Source: Kuschelorhynchus macadamiae (lineage: Eukaryota; Arthropoda; Insecta; Coleoptera; Curculionidae). Taken from it: a DNA stretch of 64,000 bases. Each line of letters opens with the position of its first letter. Position 1 is the stretch's first letter. The DNA is taken from NCBI GenBank assembly GCA_030620095.1, contig JAUTXW010000598.1, forward strand, positions 1,477,001-1,541,000, written 5' to 3'. This document shows, one piece after another, positions 43,352 to 54,836 of this stretch. The notes below the pieces were generated by a model that worked only from the letters and a program-made list of their open reading frames with translations, was not told the DNA's origin and searched no databases. A program made the position numbers and the translations under genes.

Positions 43352-43990
43352 CAGTGGCGGCTCGTGGATTTAAGAACGAGTGAAGCACATGGTAGCTAGG
43401 TGCACAGCGTCGCAGGCTAATTTTTTAATACTTATAAATAATATAAATTTATAGGATTTTAAATGTATTTTTTTGTTCTTAAAAACAGTTCTGTACTTAT
43501 ATCTTAAAACTAATTTCGATTCGATTCGACCGATGCAAAACTGCTTCCGCCTCCGATGATCCGAATGCACTAATTTACATTAATTCTATAACAAGGGCCT
43601 GCAGCAACAGTGTTATGACGCTCCTATCTCCATTCAGCTTATGGATTTTCACCATTGCGTTGCCATAACAACTGCCGTAAACAAATCTAAGCGTGAAAGC
43701 CGACGTGCGGGTGGAGTCTGAAGCGGAATTTGTTAACTGCTGATGCTGACTGTGATTCCTCAACAGGCCGCTCTTATGAAAAGGTGTTCAGCGCGCTACG
43801 TTTTTAAGTCATTATTATTTTTTGAATATATAAGGCACTAGTTTTGATAGAAAATAATGGTATAATTAAGTAAATAATGTGAATTTATATAAAACATACT
43901 ACATTTTTATAATAGAAATGTAGATTATAAAATGCTTAATATTTTAAAAATATTTTCATTTTTAAGTAAATTGATTGAAAAATGTAATTA
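43352..43990 (+). mobile_element. Left part of the CAGTGGCGGCT transposon family
   Basis: Begins CAGTGGCGGCTCGTGG, the inverse of the terminus at 123-133. The stretch 43879-43985 matches window bases 1-75. No transposase was recognised and no right terminus was found downstream, so this copy is longer or broken. Confidence 0.55.
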
Positions 43991-44990
43991 ATGTTAAATT
44001 ATTAATCTAAATAAACAACGATAATATTAAACATAGTGCTCTGAAATCAGAAAACAGATTATATGAATTTGTTTTCACTCTAGGATTAAATAATCATTTA
44101 CACTCCAAAAATCATAATGAATGAATTTACAAGCGTAGAAATGTATCATATAGGAAAAATTACACGCAGTAGAGCAAGTTCTCTGTCGGTTAAGTACTTT
44201 ATATTTTAAAATATGGCAACCCTAGTTTGATTACATTCCTCATTTTTCTTCATCTCACTGGATTCACAGACTCAAAATAAACTGATCTAAATCAAACTAA
44301 AACTAAAATAAATTTGCGGGTAAAACGCATGTTTATGTGGGTAAAATCGGATGTTTCCGATTCCAATAAAATAATCATAGAGACAACCACATTAAAATTT
44401 ATTTTAATTATTAGTTTTTTTTAGATTAGTCCATACAATTCTGGTTTATAAGGAAAGGATGGGATCAAACGAAAAATTAATATAAACCAAGGACATAAAA
44501 AAATAATAGCGGATATTCAAAATTTAAAAGTGTATTTTAATTTATAATAAATTATAATACAAACAAGAATAGTATATAGGCTTATATTTTAAGCATTGTT
44601 TAAATGAGACACATTTAAAACCGAAACTGAGGCGAGTTTCCGTCTCTTCTATTTAGCTAAAAATACAGGTTACAGTCGAGAGGAAACCGCCTCACTGCGC
44701 TCTTTTTAAAGTCAATATTACTTTAAAAAATAATAATAATAATAAATTACTGTGCATTTACAAATAATTGAACCTCCTGGTGAGTGTATATTATTTGGTT
44801 CAGCGTGTCACGAGGCCACAACGAAATTTAACCGAATTTGCTTTTTCCATCCACAATTTACCCTGCTGGACAGTAGGTTTGTCAGCGCATTTTGTAAGGC
44901 AGTTTTAAAAACTTATATCTAAAGCAAATAAAGATTTCGAGTTGGGGTTCTCGACAGGTTTTTACGAATTTAATTTAAAATAACGTCTTT
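43991..44990. other. Unassigned, AT-rich
   Basis: No ORF or repeat recognised. A short GC-rich inverted pair (GAGGCGAGTTTCC near 44631, GGAAACCGCCTC near 44681) may mark a small old element. Confidence 0.4.
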
Positions 44991-45084
44991 TTAGTGACAA
45001 TGTCAAAAGAAGTCAATAAACATTATATAAAGCGATCAAAATACAAGAGTTCTAACCAGACTACTCCACAACTTGTTACGTTCT

Positions 45085-45120
45085 GGACGCGCGTTTCGCT
45101 AACTAAGTTAGCATCATCAG
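45085..45120 (-). ncRNA. Hammerhead ribozyme-like motif (left arm)
   Basis: Minus strand: CTGATGA, T, stem GCTAAC/GTTAGC (6 bp, loop TTA), GAAA, the self-complementary ACGCGCGT, then GTC as cleavage triplet. All core bases of a type I hammerhead are present, with one extra T between CUGAUGA and stem II. The palindromic stem III suggests it would work as a dimer. Activity not shown. Confidence 0.5.
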
Positions 45121-45147
45121 CAGATGATATAAAACAGTTTACATCTG

Positions 45148-45182
45148 CTGATGATACTAACTTGGTTAGCGAAACGCGCGTC
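45148..45182 (+). ncRNA. Hammerhead ribozyme-like motif (right arm)
   Basis: CTGATGA at 45148-45154, stem CTAAC/GTTAG with loop TTG, GAAA at 45171-45174, ACGCGCGT, and GTC ending at 45182. Stem II is weaker than in the left copy (TA unpaired before it). Confidence 0.42.
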
Positions 45183-45289
45183 CAGTACGTGACAAGTTGT
45201 GGTGTAGTGTGGTTAGAACTTTTGTATTTTGATCTATCGTCCACCACAGGTTCCAGTGTTAGGAATTATATAATGCGTGTTTAACTACA

Positions 45290-45778
45290 ATTAAATTAAA
45301 AAAGTTGTTGATGGTCGCCCGAATCCGAAACGTCGGATTGAAAAACTAACCTCGCCAATTTGTACAGGGGAAAAAGTGACAATGATGAAGTGAAAATTAT
45401 TTTCACCTGTCTACAATTATAGAAAAACCATAAAGTTTATTATTGGATTATAAATATTAAATACATTCCATATACTACATTCGTGAGTTAGTTTTGAGAA
45501 AATAACAATTTAAAATAGACGTAACTTAGATAGAATTACATAAGGATTTCAAAAATAGTGAAATAATTGAAGATTGCGACGCTATCTTGAATTTTAGGGG
45601 TAGTTGCCCTTATGTCAGGTGGTTGAATGTAATACAACAACAAATACCTAATCCCTTGATATGTAAATTATCGGGTTTCATGAAATTTTCATAGTCATCA
45701 GCTAAAGCAATATTAAATGCTGTTAGTTTTTTAATTGATACCCGATATATAATCAGTTAAGTTGCTTTATTATATTTA
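45290..45778. other. Unassigned, with a partial GAAACGTC motif
   Basis: GATGGTCGCCCGAATCC followed by GAAACGTCGGATT at about 45330 looks like another decayed hammerhead-type repeat. Nothing coding. Confidence 0.35.
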
Positions 45779-46335
45779 TCCAATGACTAACCTCAAGGTT
45801 TCATATTGGAACCGTTTCTTTTCTGGATTTTTGCTAATGACCTGATCACTTAATTTACTAAAATATCGGAAAAAATTTCTGTAGTTGCATAAACAAAGCC
45901 GAGAATGTTTAAAAAAAAATAATACTATGGTCCAAAATAAAAGATAATTAAAAATAAAACTACAATAATAAAGTTTTTCAATGAGATCTAACAATAATAT
46001 GGTAGACTTTAGACTATTCTAGAATTCGGAGAATCCATTGACTCTTGCAGAGAAAACCAAACTGTTGGGTATCACTTTTAATGAAATTTTAAAGTGTTGT
46101 TTTCTTGTTGACGAACTTTCATCTAAACTGCGCAGTGGCTGTTATGCATTAAATTTTATGTCCTTGTAGTTGTCCCGAAGTAGGTATGGTCTACTAAATT
46201 GGGGTATGAGTTCTCAAATTAAAAGGATTTTTATTTTACAAATGCAATACGTCTGACTGGCCGGCGTAAAGTTTCGCGAATCATGTTGCGACGCATATAG
46301 AAATTTAAAGGTTTTGACTGTTGCTGGCATTTATA
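45779..46335 (+). mobile_element. Old non-LTR retrotransposon, segment 1 of a nested stack
   Basis: Near 45790 the frame reads PQGFILEPFLFWIFANDLI (RT PQG..LGP.LF..FINDL box). From 46020 frames give SLTLAEKTKLLGITFNEIL, DELSSKLRSGCYAL and, near 46240-46330, RESCCDAYRNLKVLTVAGIY, the mid and C-terminal ORF2 region. The sequence is cut at 46335 by a DD41D element. Confidence 0.72.
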
Positions 46336-46950
46336 TACAGGGTGTCCCAATAGTGCGTTCTCGGTTGATATCTTGATAACGGATAGCGATATAAAAAAAA
46401 GTTCAAATACAAAAGTTGTAGAACAATACGGGCTACATAACCTAAAATTATTTTCATTTATACAGGGTGTCTCAAAAATCTGTAGCGAAGCAAAATTGTG
46501 TTTTCTCTAATGGGACACCCTGTATATTTTTGCATGTTTAGATTCTGCTCGTGATTCTATACATTTTGTATATAACATGTCCTATGTCTAAATCTGATAG
46601 TTTTTCTAATATCCGCCATTTTGTAAAAAATTATGAATTGCAGTACCTTTTTTCAAACGACGTGGGCCGTTGACTTTTTGATATAGGATTATGATTTTTG
46701 GCAGGAACATTAACAAAAGTATGGGTTGACTTTCAACGTGAACAAAATTTGTCGGCGTTGTACAGGGGGTCCTAGATAAGTAGGAGAAATTAAAAACATT
46801 AAAAACATCATATCTTCATTTTTTTAAATGGAATGTATAGTATTTTAATATTTCAAACTATTCGTGAACCAAAATTTGTCATAGTTTCCGAGATTTTGAC
46901 ATTTTTGTATTTATTATCGAATTTATAGAATTTTCCGAGGAATCCAAAAA

Positions 46951-47832
46951 TTGGAAAGGCAGAAAAGAGCCGCAAATGAAGAAACTGAATATCTTGTTAT
47001 GCAAACTCTAATTGAAAATCCTCATATTTCATGTAGGCAGTTAGAAAAGGAGAGAGGTGTTGCTAAATCTACGGCAAATAGAATAATTAAAAAACATAAA
47101 TTTCACCCATACCAAATTCAACTGGTACAAGAGCTGGATCAAGACGATTTCAATCGAAGACTTGAATTTTGTACTTGGGCATTAGCAAAAAATAGAGAAG
47201 AACATGATTTTTTCAATAAGATTTTATTTACTGACGAAGCGACATTTCATAAAAATGGATATGTCAACCGACATAATTTCCACTATTATAGTTCTGAAAA
47301 CCCCAAATTCATTATCCCCTTGGATCATCAGCATAGATGGTCTCTTAATGTATGGGCTGGTATAATCGGTAACCGTATCATTGGACCTTATTTTTTCGAA
47401 AATAGAGTTAATGGAGACACTCCTAAATTTACTGCAAAACAGTTTGCAAGAGTTGAATGACGAATTACCTTTGAATCTAGTGAGGTGGATGTGGTTCCAA
47501 CTAGATGGGGCTCCGGCACATTTTAGCAGGCAGGTGAGGCAATTTTTAGACGCGAATTATAAAAATAAATGGATTGGTAGGGGAGGTCCCAGTATCATGG
47601 CCGGCAAGGTCTCCGGACCTCACAAAACTAGATTTTTTTCTTGTGGGGTTTTGTTAAAGAGCAAGTTTACCAAACGCCACCCACTACCATAGAGAATATG
47701 AAAATAAGAATTAGAAATGCATGTACAAATATCAATGCCGCGATGCTGAATAGAGTTAACAATTCCTTCGTGAATCGGCTACAAGTGTGTGTTGAAAGAA
47801 ATGGTGGTCATATTGAACATTTAATCAAGTGA
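46951..47832 (+). pseudogene. DD41D transposase, copy 2, N-terminus deleted
   Basis: Begins within the HTH region (NEETEYLVMQTLIENPHISC). Intact FTDEATFHKNGYVNRHNFHY; frameshift at about 47425; QLDGAPAHFSRQVRQFLDAN intact; a second shift at about 47588 breaks the WPARSPDLTKLDFF block, after which FVKEQVYQTPPTTIENMK to the end (VNRLQVCVERNGGHIEHLIK) is in frame. The first 70 or so residues found in copy 1 are missing. Confidence 0.85.
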
Positions 47833-47950
47833 TTGTAGGACTTCTTTTTCTGTTGTGTCTCCTTAATTAAAATATTTATTTGCCTTTTTACATAAAAAAA
47901 AATAGTAGACTGAATTTTTAATTTTGCATTTTTTACTGTGTATTAATGTA

Positions 47951-48072
47951 CAGGGTGATTCATCGAGATTTGCCACCCCCCTTAATTCCTTTATTTTTAA
48001 TAACAGAGAAAAAGTTGAAATACAAAAGTGTCCCTCGGTTATCAACTTTGTTATTTTAAATGGAACACCCTG
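47951..48072. repeat. 122-bp MITE-like insert with CAGGGTG ends
   Basis: CAGGGTGATTCATC at the left and the inverse CAGGGTGTTCCATTT at the right, each next to TA. It is inside copy 2, and copy 1 lacks it before its sequence ends. Confidence 0.5.
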
Positions 48073-48506
48073 TATATTATTACATTTTTGGATTCCTCGG
48101 AAAATTCTATAAATTCGATAATAAAGCAAATTCTAAGGCGATTGCCATTGAAAACCAAATAATAAATACAAAAATGTCAAAATCTCGGAAACTATGACAA
48201 ATAGGTATAAGACATATTTATAACGAAAGATAGGGTTTTGGGTCACGAATAGTCTAAAATATTAAAATACTAGAATATGTAGAATCATGAGTAGAATCTA
48301 AATATGCAAAAATATACAGGGTGTCCCATAAGAAAAAACACAACTTTGCTTCGCTACAGATTTTTGAGACATCCTGTATAAATGAAAATAATTTTAGGTT
48401 ATGTAGCCCGTATTGTTCTACAACTTTTGTATTTGAATTTTTTTTATATCGCTATCCGTTATCAAGATATCAACCGAGAACGCACTATTGGGGCACCCTG
48501 TATATA

Positions 48507-50144
48507 TAGGGTATCCCAAAAGAACCGGAACGGTCACATATCTTGGTAACAGATTAACGTCACATTATGAAATTTGGAATTAGGAGGTTATCAATGGTGC
48601 CTGATCTAAAAATAATATTTACAGCGTTGTCGGTTTTATAGTTTTTCCGATACAGCTCTTTAACTTTATTTTTTTTTAAATGCAATATTATGATTGTTTT
48701 TCACTTATAATGTTGACCAAACCAAAGTGTTTTCAATCCTAGAATATTAAATTTTTCGACTTGTAATTTTAAAAGATATGACAAGTCCCCATTTTCATTC
48801 AATTGCACCGGAACGGTCAAATATCTCGATAACGGATTAACATATCGTTATAAAATTTGCCGTAGGCAGGTTATCAATAGCGCCGGATCTAAAAATAATA
48901 TTTACAACGTTGCCAGTTTTATAGTTTTTCCGATAGAGCTCTCAACTTAATTTTTTCAAATACAATACTAGGATTGTTTTTCGCTTATAATGTTGACCAA
49001 ACCAAAGTGTTTTCAATTCTAGAATATTACATTTTTCTTCTAGAAATTTTAAAAGATATGACAAGTCCAAATTTTCATTCAAACGAATCGGCACGGTCAA
49101 ATATTTCGGTAACGGATTAGCATATCGTTATGAAAGTTGGTACAGGAGATTATCAATCTAAGTCAGATCTAAAAATAATTTTCACAATGTTGTGATAGTT
49201 TTTTGCTCATACTGTTGACCAAACCTAAGTGCTTTAAATCCTAGAATAACAAATTTTTCTTCTGAAGTTATTTTCATAAAAAATAAACGGAATAGGTTTT
49301 TGGCTAGTCTTTATATTTCATATTTGTTGGTATTTTTTTATTGTTAGAAAAACTGAAGATATTTTAATTTGTTTCTCTTGATGTAAAGCATTAAATAATT
49401 CAGAAACTTCTTGAAAGCTTTTTATTTTAGCATCATAACCACACATCATTAAATCCATTCAGATTTACTTAACCAAAAACCATTTTATCTTAATAACGAT
49501 TTAAGTAACTTTCAAAATGTTACGACAGATGGTTGACAATATTAATTATTGATTAGCTATTTCCAAAAAGCCACTTGATATTTTCTACTTCATAGCTCTA
49601 ACAAAGGTGAGAGTTCTTGTTCCTGTTCTTTTGAATGAAAATGCGGACATGCCTTATCTTTTAAAATTTCCAGACGAAAAATTTGACATTCTACGATTGA
49701 AAACACTTTAGTTTGGTGAACATTATAAGCGAAAAATAATCATAGCATTGCATTTAAAAAAATAAAAGCTAAGAGCTCTATCAGAAAAACTATAAGAGCG
49801 GCAACGCTGTAAATCTTATTTTTAGATCCGGCACTATTGATAACCTCCCTACGGCAAATTTTGTAATGATATGTTAATCCGTTATCGAGATATTTGAGCC
49901 TTCCGGTTCTTTGAATGAAAATGCGGACTTGCCTTATCTTTTAAAATTTCCAGACGAAAAACTTAATATTCTAGGATTAAAAACACTTTGGTTTGGTGAA
50001 CATTATAAGTGAAAAACAAACATAGTATTGCATTAAAAAAAACCGGCAACGCTGTAAATATTATTTTTAGGTCCGGAACCATTGATAACCTCCTAATTCC
50101 AAATTTCATATTTTGGACCGTTCCGGTTCTTTTGGGAAACCCTG
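48507..50144. mobile_element. Foldback element with tandem-repeat arms (1.64 kb)
   Basis: Termini (T)AGGGTATCCCAAAAGAACCGG and its inverse, flanked by TA. The left arm has three direct units of about 280 bp (starting about 48522, 48806 and 49088), each with CGGAACGGTCA..TAT, GGATCTAAAAATAAT and GTTGACCAAACC. The right arm has two inverse units (about 49612-49905 and 49906-50144). The centre (49290-49610) is unrelated AT-rich DNA. No ORF. Confidence 0.85.
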
Positions 50145-50146
50145 TA

Positions 50147-50312
50147 TGAAGTATGTTGTTTTGTATATCGTAACAAGTGTTTGTTTCAAGAAGTAAGATG
50201 AAAATCTGAAAATCATCGATCTACTATATATCAAAAATATGGTTACTTTTCGCCCGAATTTCCATGGTTTTGCGGGTATCTCCCTTATTACTGAAGATAG
50301 ACAACACACACT
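50147..50312 (+). mobile_element. Old non-LTR retrotransposon, segment 2
   Basis: Frames read YEVCCFVYRNKCLFQE, fitting the ORF2 position right after the LTVAGIY of segment 1 (compare FPSVYILEHLLNVKR in the ORF2 at 10974-13826). Short and weak on its own; its position between insertions supports it. Confidence 0.5.
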
Positions 50313-53003
50313 CACACAAACAAATTTTTCCTAGCCCTTTTCGTTTTTGAGATACAGGGTGAAGTTGAAAATTTTGCGTTTTCAGGTACCCCTCGTTTCT
50401 CGATAGCCTGGCAACTTACCGAAAAGGTGAAAACTAACATCGATAGAGTTTTTTGCTTATAATCCAGTGGCGTAGTCAAGTTTTGGTTAGATACTATCGT
50501 TTTCGAGGTATAGACTAAAGTTGGGTTTTTTTTTAAATGGGATACCCTGTATATTTTTTAATATTCGGTTTCCGCTCAGTTTTAGCTTCTCAAAAATATA
50601 AAACACTTGATATTTATTTCAATCCGGTAGCGACAAAAGTCAATTTAAAGAAATTTTAATCTGTACCAAAGTTTGTTATAATATCATAATTAAACAATAA
50701 ATCAATAAACAAAGACCTACATACCTACTATCTAGTATTTACCCTGGACAACACAACTAATACAAATACTTAGGAAATCTAATAAAAAAAATATATACCT
50801 ATTATACACTAAAAATGTTTTATTTACAACAAATGACGTTGAATTTAATACTTTTCTAATGTTGACAATTGTGTTATTTGAAAATACTTACAACTATTTA
50901 ATTTATCCCTTAGAAATACCCAAGATCCGTTTTAAATAAAATAAGGCGGCCATGACTTGAATAAACAAAAGAATATATAGATTCTGTTGAGCCATTGTAG
51001 AAACTAATTGACATTTGTCATTGTCAAATTATTTTAATCAAATGTTGCCTTTGTCCATTTATTAAATATCAAATAGCTGCGAATTTCGAAAACTTGGAGA
51101 AATATGACATGCTTGTTTGATTTATACAGTGCCAGGAAAATCCGGATGAAGCGTCAGAGATGTATCTACTCCGGTAAGTGACAGGAATAATACTAAGTAA
51201 ACAAAATAACATTGCTTATTAAACCAGGACTTTTTGGCACTAGTGATAGCCGATGTAGAAGGACTCGCAGTATTTTTGAAAAACAAAAGCATAGATAATA
51301 ATAAAACTTTAGTTTTGTGACTTTTTTTTCAGAATAATAATATGAATATTTCAAATTATGCCTATCGTTCCTAATAGGTTACAATTGTATCCAAAATTTG
51401 CTTGTAATAAAAAAGCATATTATTGCAGCAAGTCTGTAACATGAAACATACTATGTCACTAAATTTCCAATAAAATTAATTATAATTAAAATATTTGAAA
51501 AGTAGAATAGCAGTTTTGTTGATAAGTGATAAGAAAAAACATCTTTTACATCGCCCTGTATAATAAAATAATTCAATTTAATTTATTTTGAATATGTCGT
51601 TCTATACTACATATATCTGTAAATAAGTATTTATTCCTTATAGATACCCAGAACGAAGACAGCCCGATAAGAGAACATTTTCAAGAATAAAAGTAAATCT
51701 GATCAATCACGGATCTTTCAAAGTACCGCGACCGAAATCATATTACAAAGAAAATAGGGAAACTGAAGAGATTAATGTTTTAGCTACCGTTGCAATCAAT
51801 CCGTCAACTTCCTGTCAAAAAGTCGAGGATGAAGTGGGAGTACCTAAGTCAACAGTGAAGACTATTCTAAAAAAAATACCATTTCAAACCATATAAATAT
51901 AAGTTAGTGCACCATTTGCACCCGGGAAATGCACAGCGTCGAACAGATTTCTGCAATTGGTACATTCGTATGACCAATACCGAAATAAATTTCGAAAGAA
52001 GAGTTGTATGGTCATATATCTCAAGTGCAGGTATTCTAAATCGACACAATAATAGATACTGGTCCAAAGAAAATGAACACGTTATATTTCCACGCGAACA
52101 ACAAGGCAGCTTTGGATTTAGCGTGTCCTGCTTTATCCTTGGCACAAAAATAAGGTATGTCATTTATAACGGTAGTCTTACTGGAAACCGGTACCTAGAG
52201 ATACTGGAAAATACGCTTCCTGATTTATTAGATAATATTCCTTTGGCACAATTACAAAATATTTTTCTTCAGCAAGATGGTGCCCCGGTTCATAACGCAC
52301 GGACTGTTAGTACCTTTTTAGAAAATGAATTTCCAGGTTGCTGGATTGGTACAAATGGGGCTGTAAGATGGCCGCCTAGGTCGCCAGATTTGTCGGTCCT
52401 AGACTTTTTCTATGCATAGCCTTTTTTTCTAATTTAGTCAATAGTAAGTATTTGACAGAATACGATTTTATTGTCAACATTAGAAAAATAATTAAATTAT
52501 CGTCTTGTATATATTTTTAGTTTATAATATGTGTTCTTAGTAGATTTCTTAGATGTTTGTGTGTTTCCCTAGCGTAAAAATTAAATAGTATGAATCTTTG
52601 TTAACTGATTTATTGTTTAATAATGATACTATAACAAACTTTGGTACAGATAATTAAGATTTAGAAAATTAACACACAATTTTCAAGGCCTACTAGAAAA
52701 ACAGAAATTTCTTTCAATTGACTTAATTGTCGATACCGGATTGGAATAAATAAACATGAGCGGAAACCAAATATTAAAAAATATACAGGGTATCCCATTA
52801 AAAAAAACCCAACTTAAGTCTATACCTCGAAAACGATAGTAGCTAACCAAAAATTGACTACGCCACTGGATTCTACGCAAAAAACTCTATCGAAGTTAGT
52901 TTTCACTTTTTCGGTAAGTTGCCAGGCCATCGAGATACGAGGGGTACCTGAAAACACCCTGTATCTCAGAAACGAAGAGGGCTAGGAAAAAATTGTGGTT
53001 TCT
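50313..53003 (+). mobile_element. DD41D mariner-like element copy 4 with long terminal repeats
   Basis: Inverted arms about 50313-50620 and 52705-53003 share TTTTTCCTAGCCC, GAGATACAGGGTG, TTTTCAGGTACCCCTCG and GTATAGAC..AAGTTGGGTTT. CAGGGTG ends with TA lie within the arms at 50355 and 52961, and inner inverse copies at about 50544 and 52788. The arms thus look like MITEs themselves. Confidence 0.82.
51100..52430 (+). pseudogene. DD41D transposase, copy 4, with a 470-bp intron
   Basis: First part: CQENPDEASEMYLLR up to donor CCG|GTAAGTG at 51173. It resumes at acceptor CCTTATAG (51643) as YPERRQPDKRTFSRIKVNL, restoring the family sequence (YFDTYPERRQP in copy 3) across a split Arg codon. Later VPKSTVKTILKK, a stop near 51895, NRYWSKENEHV, QQDGAPVHNARTVS and RWPPRSPDLSVLDFF (41 residues between the last two Asp). 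The first catalytic Asp is lost (VVWSYISS in place of VIWSDETH), so it is dead. Confidence 0.8.
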
Positions 53004-53005
53004 TT

Positions 53006-53185
53006 GGTTTCACAAAAAAGCAGCACAGTGTCTCGAAAACTGCATTTCTCTATCTTCAATAATAAAGTGTACACTATTTAATAAACTGAACCAAGAAATT
53101 AGAGATGCCAACATAAATATTTTTAAAAAACCAGGAATTTACGTAAATATATCTTATTTTGTATTGTCTAGTATATAAGTATATC
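53006..53185 (+). mobile_element. Old non-LTR retrotransposon, segment 3
   Basis: Frame gives SIIKCTLFNKLNQEIRDANI and NIFKK, the conserved end of ORF2 (K.FNKLP.EIR....FK). It continues segments 1 and 2 in order. Confidence 0.65.
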
Positions 53186-53188
53186 TAT

Positions 53189-54322
53189 GTACAGGGTGTT
53201 CCAGCGAGGACTGAACAGGGACCTATTTTCGACCTTCCTTGTATTTTGGAAAAATTCAAAATAGCCAATCGATGTATTTTTTCTTGTAGAATCCAAAAAT
53301 GTCATCGAAAAAATATTTGAATCAGAAACAAATGAGTTACGCCATGAATCAGGTGTTTTTTAAATGGAATGTATCGTTTTTTATACGATTTTTGGAAAGA
53401 GTGATTTTTTTTATGTCCGTTCTGATTAAAAGATTTGATTTTGCGATAGCTGTTTATATTACATTTTAATGTTTTACAAACTAAAATTTTAGCTTCACCT
53501 GTTTAAAATATACGATAGGTTGGTATAGGTGATCAAGGTAAAATGACGTTTGAATGCTTTGTCAATAAAAATTGACATTATTTTAATTATTGTCGAAGTC
53601 TTCACCTAAAAAATATATATTTGACTCTGATCGAAATGAAATACTCTTTGGACGAAAGACTACAGATTTTTATGCTATTTTACAAGTGCCAAGAAAATGC
53701 AAGAGAAGCAAGAAGAAGATTTATTGCAAATTTTCATAGAAATATATCCATCAATACAATTCTAAGGATAAAAAACCTATTTGAGGAAAATAAAACTTCT
53801 TCTTGCTTCTCTTGCATTTTCTTGGCACTTGTAAAATAGCATAACAATCTGTAGTCTCTCGTCCAAAGAGTATTTCATTTCGATCAGTCAAATATATATT
53901 TTTTAGGTGAAGACTTCGACAATAATTAAAATAATGTCAATTTTTATTGATAAAGCATTCAAACGTCATTTTACCTTGATCACCTATACCAACTTATCGT
54001 ATATTTTAAACAGGTGAAGCTAAAATTTTAGTTTGTAAAACATTAAAATGTAATATAAACAGCTATCGCAAAATCAAATCTTTTAATCAGAACGGACATA
54101 AAAAAATCACTCTTTCCAAAAATCGTATAAAAAACGATATATTCCATTTAAAAAACACCTGATGCATAGCGTAACTCTTTTGTTTCTGGTTCAAATATTT
54201 TTTCGATGACATTTTTGGATTCTACAAGAAAAAATACATCGATTGGCTATTTTGAATTTTTCCAAAGTACAAGGAAGGTCGAAAATAGGTCCCTGTTCAG
54301 TCCTCGCTGGAACACCCTGTAC
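53189..54322. mobile_element. Near-perfect 530-bp hairpin element
   Basis: Left arm 53189-53718 and right arm 53796-54322 are inverse copies with only scattered differences; loop 77 bp. Ends GTACAGGGTGTTCCAGCGAG and the inverse. The inner part of each arm is the 5' end of a DD41D-type transposase gene (MKYSLDERLQIFMLFYKCQE, then NAREARRRF), so the element arose by inverted duplication of one end of an active transposon. The loop continues the coding frame (IANFHRNISINTILRIKNLF) once. Confidence 0.92.
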
Positions 54323-54323
54323 A

Positions 54324-54836
54324 CTGGCCCACAAGAAAAGTGGCGAGCCTAAAATTTGTATCAATTTCAACCCTTAATAATTTTTGAATGGATTCTTAGA
54401 TTCTGTTAATTTTTTTTGCAATTTATTTCGATACCTTTTCACAATGATTTTGTAATATAAATTTAAACTTCGGAATAATACTGGATAATATACAGGGTCA
54501 AACGCAAACTTGTGTTTTTTCACCAATTTTTGAGACGCTCTATAGAATGACCTGGTTTAAATATCACTATCGTCTATGAGTCATTTTGTTGCCTGTTTCT
54601 TTAGAATCAAAATTCGCGTCTCAAAAATTGTGTGAAAAAACACAAGTTTTGCGTTTGACCCTGTATATTATCCATTATTATTCCGAAGTTTAAATTTATA
54701 TGACAAAATCATTGTGAAAAGGTATCGAAATAAATTGCAAAAAAATTAACAGAATCTAAGAATCCATTCAAAAATTATTAAGGGTTGAAATTGATACAAA
54801 TTTTAGGCTGGCAACTTTTTTTGTGTGCCAATTTAT
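54324..54836. repeat. MITE with about 210-bp inverted repeats
   Basis: Left arm GGCCCACAAGAAAAGTGGC..., right arm inverse TGGCACACAAAAAAAGTTGCC... They share CCTAAAATTTGTATCAATTT, GAATGGATTCTTAGATTCTG and CAGGGTCAAACGCAAACTTG. Centre about 54533-54625. Confidence 0.85.

Larger units (their letters stand above)
45000..45285. repeat. Palindromic repeat with two head-to-head hammerhead-like motifs
   Basis: Arms 45025-45125 and 45140-45245 are inverse copies: ATCAAAATACAAGAGTTCTA, then CAACTTGT and GGACGCGCGTTTCGCTAAC, and the inverse on the right. The centre is ATATAAAACAGTTT. Each arm carries CTGATGAT...GTTAGCGAAACGCGCGTC pointing away from the centre. The layout resembles inverted terminal repeats of Penelope-like elements or retrozymes. 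Confidence 0.72.
46338..48500 (+). mobile_element. DD41D mariner-like element copy 2 with both ends
   Basis: Left end CAGGGTGTCCCAATAGTGCG after TA; right end the inverse, followed by TA. The terminal repeats extend about 230 bp and then, after a left-side extra segment (46575-46780, shared with copy 1), match again through TTTTGACATTTTTGTATTTA to the GAATTTTCCGAGGAATCC inner edge. A second internal CAGGGTGTCTC / ACACCCTG pair lies inside each arm (46463-46522, 48316-48380). Confidence 0.88.

Noticed and set aside
48507..50144. Tandem units considered as a CRISPR-like or satellite array
   Set aside because: Units of 280 bp with an inverted second half and transposon termini; a foldback element fits.
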